Of a DNA stretch of 7,085 nt, positions 1 to 7,085 are shown one piece after another; positions within the stretch are counted from its first letter, which is position 1, and the number at the start of each line of letters is the position of its first letter. The stretch is from assembly GCA_951800555.1 (NCBI GenBank), contig CATOJU010000046.1, positions 1 to 7,085 on the forward strand. The letters run 5' to 3'. Source of the stretch: an uncultured Rickettsiales bacterium (GTDB lineage: Bacteria > Pseudomonadota > Alphaproteobacteria > Rickettsiales > UBA1997). Made by a program: the position numbers and the translations under genes. The notes under the pieces are model-generated. The model was not told the DNA's origin and did no database searches. It was given only the letters and a program-made list of their open reading frames with translations.

Positions 1-3000
1 TTCTTCTACTTTTTCAATTTTTTCTCCATCAAAACTATATAACTCAAATTTAGCCTTTTTTTTGTCATTAATTTGTTTTTCATCTTCCTTTATTCCTTTA
101 TAAAAATGAATTTTATTGTTACCATTTTTATCAGTTACTACTTTAACAAATTTTGCCCCAAATCTTTTTCCTTGCCATTCATCAGTAAATAAAATTTTTA
201 ATAATTCATAAGCTTTTTTTTGACATTTATTCTTATATCCTTTTCTAAGACCAATAGGTGTAGCATCATGCCCAACATAATTATCAATTCCTTTAAAAGT
301 AGAATTAGCTAATTTTTCATAAGATAAACCTTTTAATCTCATTGTTCCGCGCTCATTTAGATATAAACGATTTTCATTTACTAATGTCTTTAATAAATCT
401 TCATTTAAACCTTCTTCAACTGTAACAATAAATAATTCATTTAATATATCAACAAAATCTTCTATATTATTTTCTTTTACTGGTTTTTCATCTAATAAAC
501 ATTTATTATCGTTTATTTTATATTTACCGTAAGTATTTTTTTCTGCCCCTATTATTTTTAATAATCTTTCTATTTTTTCACTATAGTATTCATAAACACT
601 ATTGTTTTTTAAAACAGTATCATTTAAAAAATTTAATATATTATCTTTAAATAATGGAACATGAGAATTTATTATATTTGTTCCAGGAGTGTGATGAAAT
701 AGTTTAATATTACCATTTTTAATGGCTTCTTTTATAACAGGAATTTCGTATTCAACATTGCGTCGATCCATTCCATATAAATTGTTAATAATTTTAGCAA
801 TTTCGTGATTACCAATTAAAGTTGTGTATTTTTCTTTTAATTGTCTTGATAATAAAGTGGAAATGGCAAGACATTCTTTACTTTTAGTACTACATTCGTG
901 GCTATCTACTAAATCTCCTAGTTGTATTACTTTACCATTAAAATTTTTATTTATAGTAAATCTTGGAATTTGTATATAATTATTTTCATTCATTTCATAA
1001 TCATCTGGTTTTTCATACATAGGTATTTTAAACCCATAATCATCAATTTTATACCATATAAATTCATTCTCATTTACTACAATCAATCCCATTTCTTCTA
1101 AATCTTTTATAAATTCATCAAATGCTCCATGCACATCTGGAATTATATAGGTATGTATACCATCGTCATTATTTTTATTGTTTATAATTTCTTTTTCAAA
1201 AAATGGGTACATTTTGTCTTTTGTTTTTTTCATTATGTCTGAAACCCTCTTTTCTGTTTCAAAAGTTTTTTTTGCTTTTTCTTCATTGGTTTCCTCTATA
1301 ATTTTTTCATCTTCACCAAGTATTTTATTTTTATCAAAAGGCGGTTCCATAATTAATGTATCATCTAAAAATTTAGAAACTTTTTCCATTGTTGGATATT
1401 TATTAATAATAATATATTTTAAATCATCTTCCGATATACTTTCTCCTTTTTTGTACTCTTTTTCATTAACAGTGATACTATTTTTTAATCTAAGAATTGT
1501 AAAATCAGCATTTTTATTAAAAATGACATCCAATTTACCTTCTTTATTTAAATATATATTGAATATTATATTTTCCGAAAGCATAGCGGGAATAGCAGCT
1601 TCATTTTCACTACTATTAGCAATATTTGTAAAAATTACTTTTTTTCGATTTTTTTTTATAAAATAAACACTTAAAATAGATGGTTCATAGCCTTTTTCTA
1701 TTATTTTTTTTACTTTTGTAGTAGCGGATGTATAGGCTCCAGCATTTGAATCGTGTATTTTTATATCTTTTCCCGCTGGATTACATATAATATTTACAGG
1801 TTTTCCAAATTTATCATTTTCCTCTTTTGTTATTATATCAAAAGTTTTATAATGTTCTCTCCCTATTTGTGCTATTGGATTACAAGTAAAATTATAAAGT
1901 GCTTCTTCTAATTTTTTTGTGCCTACTAGATTACCATATGATCTTATTATTTTATCTGTCTCGACTTCTAATAAAGATTTTTTATTTTTATCATTTTTTC
2001 CAAAGGAATGTTTAATTGAATAGTTATCAACTACCCTAGTTTTTATATGGGAATATAAAGCTTCATTTAATTCAATTATATTTTCTGCATTACAAATAGA
2101 AGAAAATATTAGATAAGAACCACAAATTTTTTCTTTTTTTGTATCCATCACAAAATCTTTATACTTTTTCCCAATTACATTTATATTATTTTTTAAAATT
2201 TTTTGTGCCTCTAATTTAAGGTCAATTGAAGAATCTGGATGAAATAATATACCAAGTGCATCTTCAATATTTCTTGTTATTTCTTCCGCCTTTTTAGAAT
2301 CAAAATGTTCTTTTACAAATGGTTCTATTCTTCTACTATAATCTACAATAGCTCTTCTTAAAGTTTCATAATAATATTGTTTTATTATATAATTTAATTC
2401 CTCTTTTTCATTAGCTAATTTAGTTTTATTATAATATTTTTTTGTAAAATTTTCTTCTCTTTTTTCAAAATTTTTTAATTGTTTTATCCTATTAAATCTT
2501 TTTTGTTTTTTTTCTTCAAGCACTTCGAATAATAGATTTTTATTTCTTTGTCTATTTTTTATATATCCATCTGATTGTTCTTTTGTTTTTAAATTGTCGT
2601 TAGGATTATAATAATCATTATAAAGCATTTTACTAGGATCAACTCCTGCAGTATTAACATTTTTTAATTCTTTTTTTAATTTTTCTTTTAATTCTTCTTC
2701 ATTATAATATTCTTTATATTTAGTATTTTTGCAATAAAATTTAATAAATATTAATATTTCATTAAATTTTAATTCACTGGCTAATTTTCCTAAGCTTACA
2801 TTATTAAATTCTAACGCTTCTATTTCAGAATTTTTTGTAAAAAGATTATTTTCTTTTATTATTTTTTGTATAATATTAAATTTTTTATCATTTTTAAGAA
2901 AAAATAAATCCGATGCTGAATTTTCTGCAATATTTTCACTTTTTATTTTTTCTTCCTTTATAGCTTCAAATAAATCAGAACTTGAAATTAAGTTAATATC

Positions 3001-3618
3001 AAATTTTGGCATCCTATCAGGAGGATAATTGTAAATCATTGTTTTTATAAATTCTTTTAATTTTCCGTCCTCGGTATCATTAATATTTATTAAATTAGCT
3101 TTTTTTATTTCTTCGTCGCTTAATTCTCTTAAAACTTTTTTTATGATGTCAAACCAATTTTCGTCAAGATCTATTTTTTTTGTTTGTTTTTTTTGAAAGA
3201 AAATTTCTTTTATTATCCTTTTTTTATAAAATTCTTCACCAGTCTTTTCTAATATTATTTCTTTATATTTATTATCATTAATACTTATATCATAAGGCAA
3301 ATTATTTATAAATTTAACTATATATTCTTTACTATCTAATTCTTTCAATAAATTTTTGAAAAATTTCAGTTTATAGGAATAGTCAATAGACATTATTTTT
3401 TTAAAGATAGGACTATTTTCGTCTGAATTTTTTATTAATTTAGCTAAAACTTCTACTGAAAAATTATAATGCGCCAAATAACGAATTCTTTCATCACCAA
3501 TTATCATAAAATATTTTTCTGCTAAAGCCATATTATCTATTTTATAAAAAAAATTAGATATATCTTCCACATTAAAACTTTCATAAAAGAATTTTTTCTC
3601 TTCGTATTCATATTCATC
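1..3618 (-). CDS. ART-like plus PPP-type metallophosphatase protein, in-frame continuation after TAA, 3' end outside window
   Basis: This frame has 1206 codons without a stop and runs off the left edge. Numbering is from the codon after the TAA at 3621-3619. Residues 1-200 are helical and continue the repeat of the upstream frame. Residues 203-800 are paralogous to the right-hand gene: both have a PKF(D/N)I start, a coiled coil near 350-410 with an NRQ-N motif, and an ALGILF motif near 453. An ART-like triad is suggested by R559 (IIRSYG), S631 (AYTSAT) and E671/E673 (ENEAAIP). A PPP-type metallophosphatase follows: D828-H830 (PDVHG), G901-D905 (GDLVD), G936-E939 (GNHE), H986 (NSHVP) and H1117 (GHDATP). 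No convincing start exists: GTG at residue 17 and ATG at residue 30 (3531-3529) lack a Shine-Dalgarno. It is therefore probably the rest of the gene starting at 4650. The coding frame is certain, the phosphatase fairly sure, and the ART assignment tentative. Confidence 0.85.
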
Positions 3619-3621
3619 TTA
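3619..3621 (-). other. Single in-frame TAA dividing one long reading frame
   Basis: The frame reads GAA ATT AAT TAA GAT GAA TAT, and the codons on either side are in the same register. Upstream are 343 sense codons and downstream 1206, with no other stop. The helical repeat motif occurs on both sides (GNEKINNFLSKID before, NVEDISNFFYKID after). This fits a nonsense mutation, a sequencing error, or recoding. The sequence cannot decide among them, but TAA followed by G is not a typical leaky readthrough context. Confidence 0.75.
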
Positions 3622-4650
3622 ATTAATTTCATCAATTTTTGACAAAAAATTATTAATTTTTTCATTTCCTAATTCTTTTAGTAAAAAAATATAATTTTTA
3701 TTAATAGGATCATCAAATATTGATTTTAATTTTTCGAAAAATTTATCATCCTCGCCTAGCTCTTCTATTAATTCAATTATAACTTTTGGATTTTGTATAA
3801 ATTCAATTTTTTCAAATTCTTCATTAGGTATATTTAATAAAAAACTTTTATCGTTCTCTAAACATAATCTATAAAAAAAACAATTAATATCAGTATTATT
3901 AAAAAAATCTCTTTTCTTTAAGAATTCTTTATCATTCGATAATTCAAGCATAATTGAATTACTAATAATGTTAAAATTAAATTTACTAATATAGCTATTA
4001 TCTAAATATAACAAGTAATTTTTAAAACCATTTTTTGTTTTTATATCACTATACTCATCGTCTTCATTATCTTCAATATCTTTATTATCTTTATCATATT
4101 CTATATTTTGAGTCTTTAATTTGTTTTGAGCTGAATGAAAATTTAAATTTATTATCTTTCTAATAGAATTGAAATTACTGTTATACTCTATACTTTCTAA
4201 TAATTTAATAAAATTTTTATTCATCTTTATATATCTATCATTAAAAACGGGTCTAAAATCAATATCTTTATCTAAATTTAAAAAAAGATTTCTAATAGAT
4301 TGTTCATCTAAATCTGAAATAAAATAATTAATATTTCTTTTTAAATATTTAATATTTTCTTCATTATTTAATATTAATTTGATTTTATCATTAAGTTCTT
4401 TTGATTCTCCAGATTTTTTTAGTAATTCATTTAAAATTGTTATCTCAATATTACTAATATTTATATTTGATATATTATTTGCATCTAAATTTAAAATAAA
4501 TTTCTTAATTTTATCCTCATCAAGATAATTTAAAAAATTGTCTATAGTTATGTCATTTACATTTTTGTTTTTTAAATCAGCTATAATGTCATCCAATATT
4601 TCTGTTGGAACATCTTTATATAATTCTTTTATATCTTTTTCATAAGACAT
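3619..4650 (-). CDS. Helical-repeat protein, probable N-terminal part of the large downstream protein
   Basis: A 343-residue frame of unrecognised family, predicted almost wholly alpha-helical and rich in Asn, Lys, Ile, Leu and Asp. A degenerate motif of the form (D/G)(E/N)xxIxxFxxxLD recurs: DEDKIKKFILNLD near residue 44, DEQSIRNLFLNLD near 115, a weaker copy near 216, and GNEKINNFLSKID near 328. NVEDISNFFYKID follows beyond the stop codon. An acidic, probably disordered stretch lies near residues 186-202. No signal peptide, membrane segment or catalytic motif is seen. The start is taken at the ATG at 4650-4648 because GGAG sits six bases upstream. An in-frame ATG at 4662-4660 overlaps that GGAG and lacks its own site. 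A strong promoter lies just upstream. The gene ends in TAA, and the next 1206 codons are open in the same frame, so it is probably the 5' part of one interrupted gene, though a free-standing helical protein is possible. Confidence 0.85.
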   Translation of the reverse strand: MSYEKDIKELYKDVPTEILDDIIADLKNKNVNDITIDNFLNYLDEDKIKKFILNLDANNISNINISNIEITILNELLKKSGESKELNDKIKLILNNEENIKYLKRNINYFISDLDEQSIRNLFLNLDKDIDFRPVFNDRYIKMNKNFIKLLESIEYNSNFNSIRKIINLNFHSAQNKLKTQNIEYDKDNKDIEDNEDDEYSDIKTKNGFKNYLLYLDNSYISKFNFNIISNSIMLELSNDKEFLKKRDFFNNTDINCFFYRLCLENDKSFLLNIPNEEFEKIEFIQNPKVIIELIEELGEDDKFFEKLKSIFDDPINKNYIFLLKELGNEKINNFLSKIDEIN

Positions 4651-4655
4651 ATTAA

Positions 4656-4660
4656 TCTCC
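4656..4660 (-). promoter_or_regulatory. Shine-Dalgarno GGAGA that sets the start at 4650
   Basis: On the minus strand, GGAGA is followed by TTAAT and then ATG at 4650-4648, leaving six bases between GGAG and the ATG. That is near-ideal spacing. The alternative upstream ATG (4662-4660) shares its G with this site and so cannot use it, which makes the 343-codon version the better start. Confidence 0.8.
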
Positions 4661-4680
4661 ATTAAATAATATTTATTTAT

Positions 4681-4709
4681 ATTATTTTAAATATGTTAAT
4701 AAAAGTCAA
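4681..4709 (-). promoter_or_regulatory. Sigma70-type promoter for the large gene
   Basis: The minus strand shows TTGACT (4709-4704, five of six matches to TTGACA), a 17-base spacer, and AATAAT (4686-4681, five of six matches to TATAAT). The predicted transcript start near 4674 gives a leader of about 25 bases carrying the GGAG site. In such A+T-rich DNA a -10 match is cheap, but the -35 box with exact 17-base spacing directly before a gene is persuasive. Confidence 0.7.
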
Positions 4710-4714
4710 CTGTT

Positions 4715-4805
4715 TATAAATAAATGGGCAAGCTCGCTTTTTATACATTTTAGTCTAGTTTTACTTGTTATTTGTGTCTATTTTATCAATTTCCCATTAT
4801 TTATA
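4715..4805. repeat. Imperfect inverted repeat with GGG/CCC ends
   Basis: The left arm TATAAATAAATGGG (4715-4728) and right arm CCCATTATTTATA (4793-4805) are complementary except for one extra base. They enclose about 64 bases. The inner ends carry GGG and CCC, which is notable in this composition. The left arm begins five bases upstream of the -35 box and the right arm ends two bases before the long palindrome, so it could be part of a composite palindromic element or a regulatory site. Confidence 0.5.
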
Positions 4806-4807
4806 TC

Positions 4808-4863
4808 ATTCCGCATTAGCAATTTCTGGGTAATTTCTCACTTGGAAATTGCTAATGCGGAAT
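4808..4863. repeat. Perfect 19-base-pair palindromic element with 18-base loop
   Basis: ATTCCGCATTAGCAATTTC (4808-4826) is the exact reverse complement of 4845-4863, and the loop spans 4827-4844. In plus-strand RNA, G-U pairs and one G-C could extend the stem inward; minus-strand RNA would not gain these. The arms are clearly richer in G+C than the surroundings. Neither flank has a clean T-run, which argues against a simple intrinsic terminator. The outer GGAAT...ATTCC ends are reminiscent of dispersed palindromic repeats in Rickettsiales genomes, but that resemblance is from memory. It may still slow or end transcription of the right-hand gene. Confidence 0.85.
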
Positions 4864-4892
4864 CTAAAAAATTCAAATGTTACTATTATACT

Positions 4893-4935
4893 AGGAAGTT
4901 TCAAATTATACTAAATTTAATTTATATAACTTCCT
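4893..4935. repeat. Short inverted repeat AGGAAGTT / AACTTCCT
   Basis: AGGAAGTT (4893-4900) and AACTTCCT (4928-4935) are perfect reverse complements separated by 27 A+T bases. A 9-base direct repeat ATTATACTA (4885-4893 and 4905-4913), read as TAGTATAAT on the minus strand, overlaps it. It could be a weak hairpin in the 3' untranslated region of the right-hand gene or an operator. No function can be assigned. Confidence 0.45.
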
Positions 4936-5014
4936 TTTATTTTTTAAGAAACAGTAAATAAAAAAATGAAATTGTTGCCATTTAGTTATTTTTTAAATAA
5001 ATAATCAATTATAT

Positions 5015-7085
5015 TTATTTTACTGTTCCGATACTTTTATCAGGCATTTGATTTAGACCTTTGTTAATATCATTATTTATTCTTTGCATTTGAATTCTAT
5101 CTCCTGTATATTTTAGTTTATTTTTATTATTTTTTATACTTTTAAGTATTTTTTCTGTTTCTAGGGTTTCCATTGGATTTTTAATTTTATATTCTCTTTT
5201 TTCTTCTTCATTTAGTACCATAAATTTATCAAAAACTCTTTCAATACTTAAATTACTATTTAAAAATACCGTTAAGTCTTCTCTTGTTAATGACATCATA
5301 ATTTCCTTTAATTCCTCTTGCGATATAACTTGTCCACTATTATAAGAAAATTTATCTTTCTTAAAATTATCTTTTAATTTGAAGACTACAAAATCCATTT
5401 TTTCACAGAACTTTACAGATTCTACTTTAGAATATAATTTAGAATTTTTAAATTTAATTGCAAATATTCTGTTTTCTATCGGTACGTCAAAACCAATATT
5501 TTCTTTTAAATAATATTCACTAATATCAAAATATCCATTACGTGAATTTTCTGGTAAACAAAAAGCGCACATAAAAGTTTCTCCGTAACGGTAACCAACA
5601 TAATCTGAAGGACTTATAACACCTCCTGATAATTTAGCATTTACGGAAAATGATGTAAGAGAACCAGCTCTTGAACCCCCTCCTTCTGATTCACAATAAT
5701 TATTAATAATTCCACGGGTTGATTGTATCATATCCCATATAGTATAATCTAGTCTTCCAGTTTGAGACTCTGGATTTTTCATAAAATTATCAATAATTTT
5801 ATCAACATTATTATCTGTATTAAATCCTCTAAAAAATGTAAAATCTGTTATTCCAGAACTCCTACCAAGATCAATTGTCATTTGGTGTAAATAATCTTTT
5901 ACCATTCTGTCATTCAGATAATGACCTATAGCCTCATTTAATTCAACTGGGCCATTTGCTTCACATATTGATGATAACATTAAAAAATTACCAGAAACAC
6001 TGTTTTTTACATTAAATTTTTCATCCATAATTTTTTTATATTCACCACCAATTAAATTTAAATATTTTTTAAGTTGTTTTTGTGCTTCTAATTTATAATA
6101 ATTTGATAATTTATAATCAAATAAAATTCCTAATGCTGAATTAATTCCGCTATTTATTTCTTCTAAAGTTATTTTTTCCCCAGTATTTTTATCTATAATA
6201 CCATCTTTAAAATTTTCATCTAAAAACGGTATTATTCTCTTTTGGTAATCTGCTACTATTGATCTTAAAACCTCAGAACAATACTGTTCTGTTACAAAAC
6301 TAAATATTTTTAATATTTCCTCATCTTCACAAATAATACCCTTACCATTATATTCTTTTTTTAATAATTTAGCAATCTCTGTTACTTTATTAATATTTTC
6401 TTTTAATTCTGTTTTTATATCTTCTATTTCTTCTTCATTTTCTACTTCACCATTTTCCAAATTATTCAATGCATTTAATCTTTTTTCAAATTTTTTTCTT
6501 AGTGTAGTTAATAATAATTGTAAATTATTTTGTCTGTTAAGTAAATAAGCATCTTCTCTACCTTTTATTTCTAAATTTTTGTTTTTTTTAGCATATTGTT
6601 TTTCATAAGTAAATTTTAATAAATCATTTTTTAAATTAAAATCTTTCATTATTTCTCTTAATTTTTCCTCAATTTGTTCATTAAACTCAATATTTTGACT
6701 TTCACAATAAAATTTTATAAATGAATCTATTTCAGATTCAGTTAAAAAATCCGCTAATTTTTCTATTAATTCAAAATTAAAATCTCCATTTTCTAAAAAT
6801 ACTGTTTTATCATCTATAATTATTTTTTGTAAAATATCAAATTTATCTTTATTTCCTAAAAAATACAACTGATTGTCCAGTGAAACATTTATATTTTCCG
6901 ATTTTATTTTATTTTCTTTTATATATAAATATAGAAGTTCTTTTGGTAAAAATTCTATATTAAATTTAGGCAATTTATTTAGTCTATTCTTTATAATTTC
7001 TTCTATAATTTTTTTAGAGTCTTCTTCATTATAATCAAAACTTGATAAATCAACTTTATCAATGCTATCTTCATTTTCAAATACA
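5015..7085 (-). CDS. Large helical / putative ART-like protein, 5' end outside window
   Basis: The frame shows 689 codons and ends in TAA at 5017-5015. It is open through the right edge. A TTG at 6973-6971 could be taken as a start, but the 37 residues upstream of it align with the left-hand paralogue (for example DKVDL against KKANL), so that codon is an internal leucine. Numbering from that leucine, residues 1-110 are helical; 138-205 are a coiled coil beginning with an NRQ-N motif; 230-370 are conserved helical (ALGILF near 280, SSIC near 334). An ART-like region follows: R382 (FFRGF), S441 (LTSFS) and E491 (KENIGF). The last 75 residues are basic and lack the phosphatase found in the paralogue. 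No signal peptide can be judged without the N-terminus. The role is probably as an effector or toxin-like transferase; the ART call rests on motifs only. Confidence 0.85.
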   Translation of the reverse strand, partial: VFENEDSIDKVDLSSFDYNEEDSKKIIEEIIKNRLNKLPKFNIEFLPKELLYLYIKENKIKSENINVSLDNQLYFLGNKDKFDILQKIIIDDKTVFLENGDFNFELIEKLADFLTESEIDSFIKFYCESQNIEFNEQIEEKLREIMKDFNLKNDLLKFTYEKQYAKKNKNLEIKGREDAYLLNRQNNLQLLLTTLRKKFEKRLNALNNLENGEVENEEEIEDIKTELKENINKVTEIAKLLKKEYNGKGIICEDEEILKIFSFVTEQYCSEVLRSIVADYQKRIIPFLDENFKDGIIDKNTGEKITLEEINSGINSALGILFDYKLSNYYKLEAQKQLKKYLNLIGGEYKKIMDEKFNVKNSVSGNFLMLSSICEANGPVELNEAIGHYLNDRMVKDYLHQMTIDLGRSSGITDFTFFRGFNTDNNVDKIIDNFMKNPESQTGRLDYTIWDMIQSTRGIINNYCESEGGGSRAGSLTSFSVNAKLSGGVISPSDYVGYRYGETFMCAFCLPENSRNGYFDISEYYLKENIGFDVPIENRIFAIKFKNSKLYSKVESVKFCEKMDFVVFKLKDNFKKDKFSYNSGQVISQEELKEIMMSLTREDLTVFLNSNLSIERVFDKFMVLNEEEKREYKIKNPMETLETEKILKSIKNNKNKLKYTGDRIQMQRINNDINKGLNQMPDKSIGTVK

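Larger units (their letters stand above)
4663..5014. other. Intergenic region with three inverted repeats and one promoter
   Basis: This is the gap of about 350 bases between the end of the right-hand gene and the helical-repeat gene. From right to left it holds: a weak A+T-only 9-base stem overlapping the right-hand stop codon (arms 4995-5003 and 5012-5020); an 8-base inverted repeat (4893-4935); a long G+C-richer palindrome (4808-4863); an imperfect inverted repeat (4715-4805); and the promoter at 4681-4709. No tRNA, riboswitch or convincing small gene was seen. No stem is followed by a clean T-tract on the minus strand, so how the right-hand transcript terminates is unclear. Confidence 0.7.

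Noticed and set aside
1178..1666. A 162-codon open frame on the plus strand, rich in Phe, Ser, Ile and Leu.
   Set aside because: It lies wholly antisense to the large minus-strand gene, whose frame carries the ART Glu motif and the linker to the phosphatase. Its composition is what the complement of Lys/Glu/Asn-rich coding gives, and it has no convincing ribosome binding site.
3010..3012. The ATG at left-hand residue 203 (MPKFDI) as start of a separate ART gene.
   Set aside because: The frame is open and paralogous upstream of it, the minus strand before it reads CCTCCT rather than a Shine-Dalgarno, and the paralogue has Leu there.
3619..3621. TAA reassigned as a sense codon.
   Set aside because: TAA also ends the right-hand gene at a plausible C-terminus, and no other in-frame TAA occurs in about 2200 codons, so general reassignment is not supported.
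4885..4913. Two TAGTATAAT copies on the minus strand resembling -10 boxes.
   Set aside because: No acceptable -35 box lies at 16-18 bases from either copy, and TATAAT-like words are common at this composition.
4937..4981. A 14-codon minus-strand frame starting at the ATG at 4981-4979 with a hydrophobic peptide.
   Set aside because: It has no Shine-Dalgarno, is too short to judge, and is expected by chance in T-rich spacer DNA.
4995..5020. A+T-only hairpin overlapping the right-hand stop codon, considered as a terminator.
   Set aside because: The 9-base stem has no G-C pair and is followed by A residues, not a T-tract, on the minus strand.
1..7085. Mycoplasma or Spiroplasma origin suggested by the low G+C.
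   Set aside because: All tryptophans read are TGG, and no TGA codon occurs inside any of the reading frames.

Overview
The window is very A+T-rich (roughly 20% G+C by eye) and essentially all coding is on the minus strand. Tryptophan is TGG in every frame read, and stops are TAA, so the standard bacterial code fits and a Mollicute code does not. Very large, Lys/Asn/Ile/Glu-rich multidomain proteins, no housekeeping genes, and a G+C-richer palindromic repeat between genes suggest an intracellular or host-associated bacterium. A Rickettsiales-like symbiont is my best guess, but it is only an inference.

Layout, in transcription order from right to left. (1) 7085-5015: the 3' part of a large gene, open through the right edge. 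It encodes a helical and coiled-coil region followed by a putative ADP-ribosyltransferase (ART)-like domain. (2) 5014-4651: an intergenic region with three inverted repeats, a good sigma70-type promoter and a clear ribosome binding site. (3) 4650-3619: a 343-codon reading frame of alpha-helical repeats ending in TAA. (4) 3618-1: 1206 open codons in exactly the same frame, directly after that TAA and running off the left edge. They carry more of the helical repeat, then a paralogue of the gene 1 region including the ART-like triad, and finally a PPP-type metallophosphatase domain with all five metal-binding motifs.

Items 3 and 4 look like one gene of at least 1549 codons split by a single in-frame stop codon, because the same helical repeat lies on both sides. 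Items 1 and 4 are tandem paralogues. Their similarity runs from the visible N-terminal edge of gene 1 to the linker just before the phosphatase, which only the left-hand gene has.

The working hypothesis is a duplicated family of large effector or toxin proteins. A helical N-terminus would act as scaffold, an ART-like domain would modify a host or competitor target, and in one copy a phosphatase would act on the same or a linked substrate. No signal peptide or membrane segment is visible. Domain assignments come from motifs read by eye and need profile or structure comparison.
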